A stretch of DNA of 64,000 bases from Flavobacterium sp. (GTDB taxonomy: Bacteria > Bacteroidota > Bacteroidia > Flavobacteriales > Flavobacteriaceae), in the NCBI GenBank assembly GCA_023251135.1, contig JAHEZJ010000014.1, positions 59,613 through 123,612 of the forward strand, written 5' to 3'. Under the pieces are notes generated by a model. That model ran no database searches. It saw only the letters and a program-made list of their open reading frames with translations, and was not told where the DNA came from. A program made the translations under genes and the position numbers. This document shows, one piece after another, positions 25,209 to 34,019 of the stretch (the first letter of the stretch is position 1; every line of letters begins with the position of its first letter).

Positions 25209-25664
25209 ATGAACTCAGTTTTTGAAGTACAAAAGACCATTAGAGAGATTCTTTTGAAAGTTTTAGACCATCATTCATTAGAACAGTTAAACAAAATTCC
25301 GCCGGGATTTAATAATAATATCATTTGGAATATTGCACATTGCGTTGCTTCACAGCAGGCTCTGGTTTATAAATTATCGGGTTTGCCGGTTACCATTTCG
25401 GAAGCGTTTATTGCGAAGTACCGAAAAGATACTAAACCGGAAGGAGACGTGTCGCAGGCAGAAGTGGATGAAATACGTACGTTGCTTTCGACTACTTTAG
25501 CACAGGTTGAAAAGGATTTCGCAGCAGGTATTTTTGTTCAGTACAATGAATATACGACCAGCTTAGGATACACCCTGAAAAACATAAACGGGGCATTAGA
25601 TTTTAATAATTATCATGAAGGCGTGCATACCGGAATTGTAATGAGTATCCGCAAGTTTGTCTAG
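25209..25664 (+). CDS. DinB-like four-helix-bundle protein
   Basis: The 151-residue protein has the DinB/YfiT organisation: IIWNIAHCVASQQALVYKL (first metal histidine) and NYHEGVHTGIVMSIRKF (C-terminal histidine pair). DinB-superfamily members bind a metal and include bacillithiol- or mycothiol-dependent transferases. The substrate is not predictable. It ends 15 nt before a CCCGACAG hairpin shared with the convergent rlpA-like gene. Confidence 0.88.
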   Translation: MNSVFEVQKTIREILLKVLDHHSLEQLNKIPPGFNNNIIWNIAHCVASQQALVYKLSGLPVTISEAFIAKYRKDTKPEGDVSQAEVDEIRTLLSTTLAQVEKDFAAGIFVQYNEYTTSLGYTLKNINGALDFNNYHEGVHTGIVMSIRKFV

Positions 25665-25679
25665 ACCTTAAAATACAAC

Positions 25680-25709
25680 AAACCCGACAGTTTTAAAGCT
25701 GTCGGGTTT
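25680..25709. terminator. Bidirectional terminator with the CCCGACAG core
   Basis: An 11-bp perfect stem (AAACCCGACAG at 25680-25690 with 25699-25709) lies between convergent genes. It is the third instance of this hairpin in the window. Confidence 0.75.
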
Positions 25710-25726
25710 GAATATTAAATTTTTTA

Positions 25727-26218
25727 TTACTCTACTATCGTTTCAATAGTCACTTTCATAGCACCACTTCCTTTGCTTTTAGTGATCTCCATAAAGGCTC
25801 TTTTAGATAAATCGAGTTCTCTTGTTCTCACAAACGGACCGCGGTCTGTAACCTTTACAATTACAAATTTTCCATTGGCCTCATTGGTAACTTTTATTCT
25901 GGTTCCGAATGGCAGTTTTTTGTGTGCTGCAGTATAAGCGCTGTTACTAAATCGGCTTCCGTTGGCAGTTTTTTTTCCGTTAAAACGGTCGGCGTAGTAG
26001 GAGGCATGTGCATTCTTCTTGTAAGGTTTTAATTTTAAACCTTTATCAGTAAAAACAGAATCGGTTGGTATTGCGATTAAATTAGGTCTGGCAGTTTTGA
26101 CAGTATCCTGAGTGATTTTAGGTTCAGTAGCTGGTTTTGTTTGACTTATGACATAGGTAAAACAACTTAAAAAAGTGATAGTAAGTGAAGTGAGTAAAAT
26201 ATATTTTTTATTTCTCAT
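25727..26218 (-). CDS. rlpA: RlpA-like (double-psi beta-barrel) secreted protein
   Basis: The 163-residue protein has an N-terminal signal/anchor (ILLTSLTITFLSCFTYVISQ). The LSC motif could be a lipobox, with the preceding residue pattern only partly matching. A threonine/proline linker leads to a C-terminal RlpA domain (HASYYADRFNGKKTANGSRF, LPFGTRIKVTNEANGK, KVTDRGPFVRTRELDLSKRAF). RlpA proteins act on peptidoglycan stripped of stem peptides at the septum. A SPOR domain is absent, as in short Bacteroidota forms. Confidence 0.92.
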   Translation of the reverse strand: MRNKKYILLTSLTITFLSCFTYVISQTKPATEPKITQDTVKTARPNLIAIPTDSVFTDKGLKLKPYKKNAHASYYADRFNGKKTANGSRFSNSAYTAAHKKLPFGTRIKVTNEANGKFVIVKVTDRGPFVRTRELDLSKRAFMEITKSKGSGAMKVTIETIVE

Positions 26219-26272
26219 GTTTTATTTTTTTTCAGACTTGGGAGTTTGTACAAATAATATGCCGAGATAAAA

Positions 26273-26294
26273 AAAGCCCTAATTTTAGGGCTTT
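26273..26294 (-). terminator. Intrinsic terminator after the 140-aa membrane protein gene
   Basis: A 9-bp stem AAAGCCCTA (26273-26281) pairs with 26286-26294. On the minus strand it is followed by a T run, 13 nt past the stop codon. Confidence 0.75.
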
Positions 26295-26306
26295 AATTGG
26301 TTTTTT

Positions 26307-26729
26307 TTAGAACCATAGGTTCCATGGGATTCTACTTAATATAAGTAATAATCCTAATCCGTAGAAAATAGCGAAAGTTTTAAATTTCGCTTCGCTATTC
26401 ACTAATTTTTTATGTTTAGACCACCCGATAGTGATCAAAATGATAGCTATAATGTTGATTAAAGGATGCTCTAATGAGGTAAGTCTAAGTTCTGCATTAG
26501 ACATTTGTCCAAAGGCAGCTTTTCCTAAAGGAGATACAAAATAAAGAATAAGACCAATCAGTAATTGTGTATGAGTTCCGATCAAAGCAAACAGTGCAAT
26601 TTTGCGGTCTTTGCCAGTAAAGTCTTTTTTAGAAGTAAGACCGATGATGGCATTTACAACAGCAATTAATAAAAGCAACAGTGCTAAATAAGCCCAACCT
26701 GAATGGAACTTTTGTAGAAAATAGTACAT
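26307..26729 (-). CDS. Four-helix integral membrane protein, conserved hypothetical
   Basis: The 140-residue protein has four predicted transmembrane helices (about 12-30, 45-65, 88-104 and 118-137). Conserved-looking polar residues are the His in LQKFHSGWAY, the His in GTHTQLLIGLILYF and the His in SLEHPLINI. These could bind a heme or metal, as in small cytochrome-b-like proteins. The residues GKAAFGQMSNAELR form a loop. It is a single gene between two terminators. No firm function is assigned. Confidence 0.8.
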   Translation of the reverse strand: MYYFLQKFHSGWAYLALLLLLIAVVNAIIGLTSKKDFTGKDRKIALFALIGTHTQLLIGLILYFVSPLGKAAFGQMSNAELRLTSLEHPLINIIAIILITIGWSKHKKLVNSEAKFKTFAIFYGLGLLLILSRIPWNLWF

Positions 26730-26774
26730 AAATTGAATTTTTTGTTAAAACAAATATAGCAAAAAAGGCATAAA

Positions 26775-26810
26775 AAAAACGGCATCAGACTAAAAGTCAA
26801 TGCCGTTTTT
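26775..26810 (-). terminator. Intrinsic terminator after the TonB receptor gene
   Basis: An 11-bp stem AAAAACGGCAT (26775-26785) pairs with 26800-26810, with a small inner stem and A/T runs on both sides. It is 24 nt past the receptor stop codon. Confidence 0.8.
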
Positions 26811-26833
26811 GGTATTTATTTAGATTCTAAATA

Positions 26834-29659
26834 TTAGAAATCGTAACGTAGAGAGAAGTTCCATGTTCTTCCGAAACCAAAGAAAACCTGGTTTACGTTT
26901 GCAACTCCATTGTAAAGCATTCCGTTAGAAGCGTAAGTTCCTTTTGAACCAGCTGGTTGACCAGAAGCTACAGGAAGATTGTCGTCAGCAAAAGTATTAG
27001 TTCTTGATTCAGCAATGTAAAGTTTGTCTAATACGTTGTTAACGTTTAATCTGAAGTTAACTGATTTGTCTTTGTCTTTTCCTACTAACATTTTGTATGA
27101 AAAACCAGCATCTAATAAACCGTAAGAAGGCAATTGTAATGCTCCTTTGTTGTTTGGATCTGCAAAGTTAATCGGGCTTAATCCAGCGTACAATTTATCG
27201 TTAAAGTTGTAGTTTGCATCAAGAGTTACTCTTGTTAAAACTTCGTAAGCAGCACCTAATGAAGCTGTCATTTGAGCAGCATCACCTACTTTTACTTTGT
27301 CCATGTATACTGTTGCAGCGGTGTATCCAACTACAGGAGAGTTATCTGCCTGATTGTATGCGTTAACAGTAGCATTTCCTTTGTATTCCCAGATTCCGTA
27401 AGAGATCATACCTGTTACTTTTAATCTGTCAGTGATGTTAGAGCTTCCTTCAACTTCAATTCCAGAGTGTACCTCGTTTAATCCTAAGTATTCAGTGTAA
27501 GTATTTGGGTCAGTTGGTAATGCATTACCTTTTAAGTATCTGTCATTCCAAGTTGTGTTGTAAACGTTAACTGTAGCGTTAAAGAATCTTGAACGGAAAC
27601 CGTATCCAGCCTCAAATCCAACAATTTTCTCGTTAGTAAGGTTAGGGTTTACTGTTGATCTGTTGTTTGGATAAACAGAGTTAAAGAATGGTTGTCTTGA
27701 GTAGTAACCAGCGTTTACGTAAACATTACTTTTTTCGCTAAGGTTGTAGTTAGCACCCCCTTTTACGTTTCCTCCTAAGATGTTTTTGTAAGGAGTAGAA
27801 GCTAATGGATCAGTTGGTAAATAAACGAAGTCATCTTCTCTTTTGAATCCTTGTTGAGAAACTGCTCCTTGTACGAATGCAGTTAAATTGTCTTTAGAGT
27901 ACTCTAATTGAGTAAACGCACCATACCATTTTACTTTTCCAGTACTGTTGAATGAAATTTTGTCATATTGTCTTTTGTCAAAAACATTCCATTGTACGTT
28001 TGTAGCAGCTGTAGTTGTAAGACGTCTTCCAGTTGGTTTCAAACTTGCCATAGTGTTGTCAAAGAATTCACCTCCGCCTAATCTGTCGTTAACAACAGTA
28101 AAGTGGTATCCAGTATAAGTTCTTGCATCAAGACCGAAATCTAAAGTAAGTGTATTTGATAATTTTTTGTTCAGGTTAATAACCGCTCCAAACCAGTCAT
28201 GAGAGTTGATAGATGAAGTTTGTGAAATACCTGATGTAGTGTTGTAAACATATGGAGATGCAGTAGTTCCTGCTCCAGTTCTACCAGTTGAAGAACTGTT
28301 TTGGTAAACACCACCAATTTGTGTTCTTGTTCTGTTTGCACCGTTAAAGTTAACTTGTCCGGTACCGTTGTTCCAAGCTTGGATTTTGTTGTAATCAACT
28401 AAACCATTAGGTGTTAAGAATACTGCACTGTTGTAAGTGTTTCCACCAATACCACCTGTTGCTCCTGCACCAGCTCCACGTCCCATAGACGCATAAACTA
28501 CAGTTGAAAGTTTAGTAGTTTCATTGATTTTATAGTCCCAGTTAAAAGAAGCTACCGGTTTGTGGTAGTAGTTTTTTCTGATGTTGTAAGATTCACCATT
28601 TAAGAATCCTGCGTCAGCGTTATATCTGATGTTTGGATCTCCATTGATACCATATTTTTGGTAAGTAGCAATCGTTGGTACAGTAGATCTTTGGTTGTGC
28701 CATTGTGGCGCTCCTGTTACTGTAAGTTGGAAGTCATGCTTGTCGTTTTTTGTTCCGTATCCTAAAGCTACATAGTAGTTAGAACCTTCAAATTCAGTTC
28801 CGTTCACATATCCGTCTCCCATTGTTTGAGACAATAAGATAGAAGCAGAAAGACCATTTGCTAATTTTCCAGTACTGTATGAACCTTGAACTTTGAAGTT
28901 TCTTCCGTTTCCGAAACCAGAAGAGAAAGATCCTCCTTCTTTTCTGTCAGAAGCTTTAGTTACAATGTTGATAGTTCCTCCAACAGATGGAGTTACCAAT
29001 TTTGAAGCTCCTAAACCTCTTTGAACCTGAATAGCAGAAGCTACCTCAGATAAACCAGACCAGTTACTCCAGTAAACAGAACCATTTTCCATGTCGTTAA
29101 CCGGCATACCGTTGATCATTACAGCGATATTGTTTTGGTTAAAACCACGAATGTTGATTCTTGAATCTCCAAAACCTCCACCCGCTTTAGTAGCGTATAC
29201 AGAAGGTGTGTTTCTTAAGATCTCCGGAAATTCCTGAGTTCCAAGTTTTTCCTGAATTTCAGCAGCTTTAATTGTAGATACTGCTACAGGCGTTTTTCTG
29301 TCTTTTGCGATGTCGACGATAGTGCTTTTTACAACAATCTCGCTTAATTCGTTAGAATTAGAAGTTAAAACGATGGTTCCTACGTTAGCTGTTCCACCCG
29401 ATACTGAAAATTTTACAGTCTTGTTTTCGTAACCTAAAAAAGAAATAACGATTTCTCCTGTACTTGTTGTTGCATTAAGAGTAAATTTACCATCAAAATC
29501 TGTAGAAGTAGCAACTGTAGATCCTTTAATGACTACGTTTGCTCCTGGTAATGAGCCTACCCCATCGGTAATCATACCAGAAATTTTTCCTTGAGAAAAT
29601 GCGGTTGAAACTATCATGAACAATAGTCCAGTAAGTAACCAATTTTTCATTGTCTTCAT
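26834..29659 (-). CDS. TonB-dependent receptor with carboxypeptidase-regulatory-like domain
   Basis: The 941-residue outer-membrane transporter is preceded by a signal peptide (residues 1-22, cleavage after FS). Next come a CarboxypepD_reg-like beta-sandwich (about 23-105), a TonB plug (about 115-235, with IRGFNQNNIAVMINGMPVNDM and QVQRGLGASKLVTPSVGGTI) and a large beta-barrel. The final residues end in a typical aromatic (FSLRYDF). No SusD partner is adjacent, so it is more likely a metal, siderophore or cofactor importer than a glycan SusC. The ligand is unknown. Confidence 0.96.
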   Translation of the reverse strand: MKTMKNWLLTGLLFMIVSTAFSQGKISGMITDGVGSLPGANVVIKGSTVATSTDFDGKFTLNATTSTGEIVISFLGYENKTVKFSVSGGTANVGTIVLTSNSNELSEIVVKSTIVDIAKDRKTPVAVSTIKAAEIQEKLGTQEFPEILRNTPSVYATKAGGGFGDSRINIRGFNQNNIAVMINGMPVNDMENGSVYWSNWSGLSEVASAIQVQRGLGASKLVTPSVGGTINIVTKASDRKEGGSFSSGFGNGRNFKVQGSYSTGKLANGLSASILLSQTMGDGYVNGTEFEGSNYYVALGYGTKNDKHDFQLTVTGAPQWHNQRSTVPTIATYQKYGINGDPNIRYNADAGFLNGESYNIRKNYYHKPVASFNWDYKINETTKLSTVVYASMGRGAGAGATGGIGGNTYNSAVFLTPNGLVDYNKIQAWNNGTGQVNFNGANRTRTQIGGVYQNSSSTGRTGAGTTASPYVYNTTSGISQTSSINSHDWFGAVINLNKKLSNTLTLDFGLDARTYTGYHFTVVNDRLGGGEFFDNTMASLKPTGRRLTTTAATNVQWNVFDKRQYDKISFNSTGKVKWYGAFTQLEYSKDNLTAFVQGAVSQQGFKREDDFVYLPTDPLASTPYKNILGGNVKGGANYNLSEKSNVYVNAGYYSRQPFFNSVYPNNRSTVNPNLTNEKIVGFEAGYGFRSRFFNATVNVYNTTWNDRYLKGNALPTDPNTYTEYLGLNEVHSGIEVEGSSNITDRLKVTGMISYGIWEYKGNATVNAYNQADNSPVVGYTAATVYMDKVKVGDAAQMTASLGAAYEVLTRVTLDANYNFNDKLYAGLSPINFADPNNKGALQLPSYGLLDAGFSYKMLVGKDKDKSVNFRLNVNNVLDKLYIAESRTNTFADDNLPVASGQPAGSKGTYASNGMLYNGVANVNQVFFGFGRTWNFSLRYDF

Positions 29660-29981
29660 TTGTTATTTAGTTTATTGTTTTTGGCAAAATTATAACAATT
29701 AAATCAGATAGTGTTATCAAAATGTTAAGAAAATTAAGTTTTATATAATGTGTTGCGCATTAAAATGATTTTTCTATTTTTTGTTAGATAAAATGTACTT
29801 CTTTTAAATTTTTAGGCATTGATTTTGTTAAAATCGTAATAATTGTAATAGTCTTGTAGTGCTAAACTTGCAATAACCAGTAGTTTAGGTCGTTTTCGAG
29901 CCATATTTGTACGAAAAAACGCCTTAATTTTTATTAAATCAAGGCGTTTCAGTATGTTGCGCTAGAGGGCTTTTGTTAATT
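29660..29981. other. Intergenic region between the TonB receptor and pgi
   Basis: This 322-nt AT-rich gap holds a -7 box for the receptor gene (TAATTTTG on the minus strand, 29685-29692) and, at 29917-29949, the pgi terminator. I see no ORF or structured RNA in the middle 200 nt. Confidence 0.5.
29917..29949 (-). terminator. Intrinsic terminator after pgi
   Basis: A 14-bp stem with one mismatch (29917-29930 with 29936-29949) has an AAACGCCTT core. On the minus strand it continues into a T run. Confidence 0.75.
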
Positions 29982-31625
29982 TTATTTGTGCTTCAAAAAG
30001 TGATTTAACAAAAAAGACGTCGAGCTGTCGTGATTTTGTACAGTCTTAGTGTTAATTTCATCCAAAATAGAATTTGCCAATTGTTTTCCTAATTCTACTC
30101 CCCATTGATCATAACTGAAAATATTCCAGATGATACCCTGCACGAAAATTTTGTGTTCGTACAAAGCGATCAATGACCCCAGGCTTTTCGGAGTTAGTTT
30201 TTGTATTAAGATCGTGTTTGTTGGTTTGTTTCCGGTGAAAACTTTAAAAGGTAACAAGTAAGAAGCTTTTTCGGCCGATAATCCCTGTTTGTCAAATTCA
30301 GCCTGAACCTGTGCAGCTGTTTTTCCGTTCAGCAACGCTTCAGTCTGAGCAAAAAAGTTTGACATTAGTTTGTTGTGGTGATCCTCATTTCCGTATAATG
30401 GTTTGACAAATCCGATGAAATCGGTCGGAATCAATTTTGTACCCTGATGAATCAATTGGAAAAACGCATGTTGAGAATTTGTTCCCGGCTCTCCCCAGAT
30501 GATTGTTCCGGTTTGATAGTTTACTGGTTTTTCGTCGCGTCCAACACTTTTTCCGTTACTTTCCATGGTTGCCTGTTGTAGGTAAGGGGCCAATTTTTGA
30601 AGGTATTGGGTATATGGAATCAATGCTTCGCTTTCAGCACCAAAGAAGTTATTGTACCAAATGCTTAGTAAGGCCAAAATCACAGGGATGTTTTCGTCGA
30701 ATGCTGTTGTTTTGAAATGTTCATCCATTTCATTGGCTCCTTTTAGCATTTCGTTATAGTTATCAAAACCAATTGCCAAAGAAATGCTTAGACCAACAGC
30801 ACTCCATAAAGAGAATCTTCCTCCAACCCAATCCCACATTGGGAATACATTGTCAGGATTAATTCCAAATTCGGTTACTTTTTGGATGTTGGTAGAAACA
30901 GCAACAAAATGTTTGGCGATATCTTCCTGAGAAGCCGACTTTAAAAACCATTCTTTAATGGTTTCAGAGTTCGATAAAGTTTCCTGGGTAGTAAAAGTTT
31001 TGGAAACAATTAAAAACAAAGTCGTTTCCGGATTCAGTTTTTTGATTACTTCGTTTACATGATCGCCATCAACATTGGATACAAAATGTAAGTTTAAATG
31101 GTTTTTGTAAAATTGTAAGGCTTCAACTGCCATAACTGGGCCAAGATCAGAACCTCCAATACCTATATTTACAACATCCGTAAAGGCTTTTCCGGTGAAA
31201 CCTTTTCTTTCTCCTGAAATTACTTCGTGGCTAAATTGTTTGATTTTGTTTTTTACTTCGTAAACTTCCGGAATTACATTTTCGCCATCTACTTTAATAA
31301 CGGCTGATTCCGGTGCGCGTAATGCAGTGTGCAAAACGGCTCTGTTTTCGGTTTGGTTGATGATTTCTCCTCCAAAATATTGTGAGATGGCTTCTTTTAA
31401 TCCAATCGAATTGGCCAATTCCAATAAAAGAGAAATGGTCTCCTGACTGATGTTGTTTTTAGAATAATCAACAAGGAAGTCATTCCATTGTAAATTGAAC
31501 TTTTCAACGCGAGTTTTGTCTTGTTGAAATAATTCTTGTATCGTAGTTTCGTGAATTGCGTTATAGTGGTTTTGTAGATTTTTCCACGCTTCAGTCCCGG
31601 TTGGGTTTGTTGTGTTTAAAGCCAT
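29982..31625 (-). CDS. pgi: Glucose-6-phosphate isomerase
   Basis: Pgi interconverts glucose 6-phosphate and fructose 6-phosphate in glycolysis. From the ATG at 31625 the product is 547 residues, the normal size. Signatures are [26 protein letters not shown], the catalytic block [18 protein letters not shown] and [12 protein letters not shown]. The C-terminal [11 protein letters not shown] is also present. An upstream ATG at 31661 would add 12 residues ([12 protein letters not shown]) not typical of the family, so the internal start is chosen. The gene appears monocistronic. Confidence 0.97.
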   Translation of the reverse strand: MALNTTNPTGTEAWKNLQNHYNAIHETTIQELFQQDKTRVEKFNLQWNDFLVDYSKNNISQETISLLLELANSIGLKEAISQYFGGEIINQTENRAVLHTALRAPESAVIKVDGENVIPEVYEVKNKIKQFSHEVISGERKGFTGKAFTDVVNIGIGGSDLGPVMAVEALQFYKNHLNLHFVSNVDGDHVNEVIKKLNPETTLFLIVSKTFTTQETLSNSETIKEWFLKSASQEDIAKHFVAVSTNIQKVTEFGINPDNVFPMWDWVGGRFSLWSAVGLSISLAIGFDNYNEMLKGANEMDEHFKTTAFDENIPVILALLSIWYNNFFGAESEALIPYTQYLQKLAPYLQQATMESNGKSVGRDEKPVNYQTGTIIWGEPGTNSQHAFFQLIHQGTKLIPTDFIGFVKPLYGNEDHHNKLMSNFFAQTEALLNGKTAAQVQAEFDKQGLSAEKASYLLPFKVFTGNKPTNTILIQKLTPKSLGSLIALYEHKIFVQGIIWNIFSYDQWGVELGKQLANSILDEINTKTVQNHDSSTSFLLNHFLKHK

Positions 31626-31737
31626 TTTTTGTTTAATTGAGAATGCGGTTATAAAAAACAAAAATACTGAAATTAGTTTTTAATAGTGTAACGCTTCACG
31701 ATTATATAACAATTAGTTACGAAAACGATATATGTGT

Positions 31738-32076
31738 TTATTTGGCCTTAATTCTTGCCGTTATGATGACAGCACCATCGTTTTCTTTTTCATTGTAAAT
31801 GATGCGGCTGCTGTTTTTATTTAGAAAATCGAGTCTAATAATGTCAGATTTTTTAAGAAGCAATAATATGGTGTCCTGCTTTTTGTTGTACCTAAAAGGA
31901 ACTCCGTTTATTACAATTAAAGGTGATTCTTCGATGAGATCTTCTTCAAATGCCCGGTTGATTGATTCCGCAACAAAATATTTGTTTTCTTTTTTATCGT
32001 TTAGAATAAAAGTGTGGGAATTATTGGAGCAGCCTATTGTTATTGCACAAGAAAGTAATAATAGTATCTGTTTCAT
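31738..32076 (-). CDS. Small lipoprotein, hypothetical
   Basis: The 112-residue protein starting at 32076 has a clear lipoprotein signal (MKQILLLLSCAITIGCSNNS, lipobox ITIGC). The mature part is short and hydrophilic with a core resembling LIVINGVPFRYN and a C-terminal beta strand VIITARIKAK. This resembles the fragment of a TonB plug-like or carbohydrate-binding fold, but I do not recognise the family. A longer start at 32139 would overlap the upstream gene and hide the signal peptide. It is probably last in the M23 gene cluster. Confidence 0.7.
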   Translation of the reverse strand: MKQILLLLSCAITIGCSNNSHTFILNDKKENKYFVAESINRAFEEDLIEESPLIVINGVPFRYNKKQDTILLLLKKSDIIRLDFLNKNSSRIIYNEKENDGAVIITARIKAK

Positions 32077-32123
32077 TCGGGAAGTATGAAGTGGTGAGAT
32101 AATGTTTGAAACAGCAGTGTTGT

Positions 32124-32744
32124 TTACCATATTTTCCACCAGGGCTTTTTGTTGATTTCAATCTGTTTTTTGGCTTTGTTGATTTCTATTCTTTTTGGGG
32201 CTTCAGTTTTTATGGTGGAATCATCAAAATAGAATTCGCCGGTATTGCTCATGCCAACAGGGGCTTTTGTTTTTTCTTTCCAATCCTCCGTTTGAAGTTC
32301 GGGTATTAAAGACGAGTTGATTTTAGTGGCAAATTTTTGCTTTGCTTTTTCGGTAATTTCTTCTTCAAGATTTGAAGTTGAATTTTTGAAAAGTGGAAGC
32401 GAATTTCCGGGAATGTTCAGCAGGAAGATTTGTGTTTTGTTGCCGATCTTATAAATGTCTAATACTTTAAAGAATGAATTGTCGTCTAAAAGAGCATGTC
32501 CGTTTTTTACCGAATCAGGATTAAACTTGGATAAGTCTCTCGCTCCGGCGCTTGCAATCAAAAATCTGCAATTGCCCGAAAGCCCGCCGCCAAGAAAAGA
32601 CATGTCTGTAAAATCTTTTTCTTTTAGTATTTGCCCAATCTGATAAGTGGCAACTAAGTTGTCGTTTAAGGTAGTGTCTCTGTAGAATAGTTTTAAGTCT
32701 GAAAAAGTTTCATCAAGAATGTCTTTAATGCGTTTGTTTTTCAT
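32124..32744 (-). CDS. Conserved hypothetical protein, 206 aa
   Basis: The soluble basic protein has no signal peptide or membrane segment. The N-terminal 110 residues look globular (MKNKRIKDILDETFSDLKLF, FLGGGLSGNCRFLIASAGARD). The C-terminal 60 residues are lysine-rich and end WKIW. It lies 33 nt after the M23 gene and before the small lipoprotein gene, so it is probably cotranscribed. Function is unknown. Confidence 0.75.
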   Translation of the reverse strand: MKNKRIKDILDETFSDLKLFYRDTTLNDNLVATYQIGQILKEKDFTDMSFLGGGLSGNCRFLIASAGARDLSKFNPDSVKNGHALLDDNSFFKVLDIYKIGNKTQIFLLNIPGNSLPLFKNSTSNLEEEITEKAKQKFATKINSSLIPELQTEDWKEKTKAPVGMSNTGEFYFDDSTIKTEAPKRIEINKAKKQIEINKKPWWKIW

Positions 32745-32777
32745 GTTTACTTCTATTTTAAAGATAAATACAGATTC

Positions 32778-33998
32778 TTATAGATTTCCAATACTGTCCA
32801 GTTCTCTCTTCAAAGGTTCGATTTGTTGGAAGAAACGGGTTTTGGCATTTCCTGTTAAAGACTCTCCGGTTGGTAAGTTGAGTCTTAAAGCATCAACCTG
32901 AACGCCATTTTTCCAGAATCGGTAACATACATGGGGTCCTGTTGCAAGACCGGTGCTACCAACAAGTCCGATAGTTTGTCCCTGAGTAACACGCTGACCG
33001 CGTCGAACTAAAATTCGGGACATGTGTAAATATTGAGTGGAATAAGTTCCGTTGTGTTTTACTTTTACAAAGTTTCCGTTTCCTGCGGTGTATCCTGTTG
33101 CTTCTACCGTTCCCGACGCAGTTGTTGAAATTGGTGTACCCGTTGGAGCGGCATAGTCGGTTCCTTTGTGTGCTTTCCAGGTATGCTGTACCGGATGGAA
33201 TCGGTTTGCGGTAAATCGGGAAGTGATTCGGCTGAACTTAATCGGAGTTTTTAAGAAAAAGTTTTTCAGTGTTTTTCCCTGATCGTCATAATATTCAATT
33301 TTTCCTGAGGTTGTATCTCTTTCAAAAGGAAAAGCATAGATGATTTTGCCTTTGTATTCAAAGAAAGCGGCTTGAAGATCTTCAACGCCATCATAGGTTT
33401 TGCCATTGATAAAGCGTTCGGTGAAAATTAGTCCGTAGCGATCTCCCTTTTTAAGTTTGAAAAAGTCAATAGACCACGAGAATACTTTGGTGATTCTGCC
33501 GGCAAGTGCTGCTTCTACACTTTCGTTTCCTAAGGTTTCAGATAGCGAGCTTTTTAAAACACCTCCAATGATTTTGCGTTTTAAAATGACTGGTTTTATT
33601 TTTTTGTATGCTTTTGCAATACTGTCTCTAAAGTCAATCACATAATAGGTAAGGGCATCCGGCTGATAAATAAAAACCTGAAGCTTGTTTGTTTTGTTTT
33701 TAGAACGAAGTACCGTATAAGGTTTGTTGTACCGAATGGTTCTTACGTTAAAAGAATCTTTAATTTGTTCTACAACATCATAGACTTTTTTATCTCCGAT
33801 ATTTTGCCCCTGAATGATAGATCCAAAAGAGTCTCCTTTTTTAATGGTATCGTGAATGACATTGAAGTCGGCGTAATTAAAACCAAATTCTACTTTTTTA
33901 GTTTTTGGTTTAGTGATTTTAGTTTCAACTTTTTCAGCGGTTTTGTTACATGAAAATATCGAGAATAAAACGATTATAATTACGAATGCTTTTTTCAA
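32778..33998 (-). CDS. M23-family metallopeptidase lipoprotein
   Basis: The 406-residue protein has a lipoprotein signal (lipobox IFSC, Cys17). Two LysM/OapA-like beta regions (about 40-240) precede a C-terminal M23 lysostaphin-type domain (260-370). Zinc-site motifs are HKGTD (His277, Asp281) and YLHM (His325). The usual HxH triplet reads PHVCYRF, so the zinc-ligand second His is Cys358. M23 enzymes cleave peptidoglycan cross-bridges. The protein could be a periplasmic hydrolase or an amidase-activator type. The gene follows the tryptophan dioxygenase gene by 21 nt. Confidence 0.9.
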   Translation of the reverse strand: MKKAFVIIIVLFSIFSCNKTAEKVETKITKPKTKKVEFGFNYADFNVIHDTIKKGDSFGSIIQGQNIGDKKVYDVVEQIKDSFNVRTIRYNKPYTVLRSKNKTNKLQVFIYQPDALTYYVIDFRDSIAKAYKKIKPVILKRKIIGGVLKSSLSETLGNESVEAALAGRITKVFSWSIDFFKLKKGDRYGLIFTERFINGKTYDGVEDLQAAFFEYKGKIIYAFPFERDTTSGKIEYYDDQGKTLKNFFLKTPIKFSRITSRFTANRFHPVQHTWKAHKGTDYAAPTGTPISTTASGTVEATGYTAGNGNFVKVKHNGTYSTQYLHMSRILVRRGQRVTQGQTIGLVGSTGLATGPHVCYRFWKNGVQVDALRLNLPTGESLTGNAKTRFFQQIEPLKRELDSIGNL

Positions 33999-34019
33999 AC
34001 TTTTAAATTTTTTAGGAAA

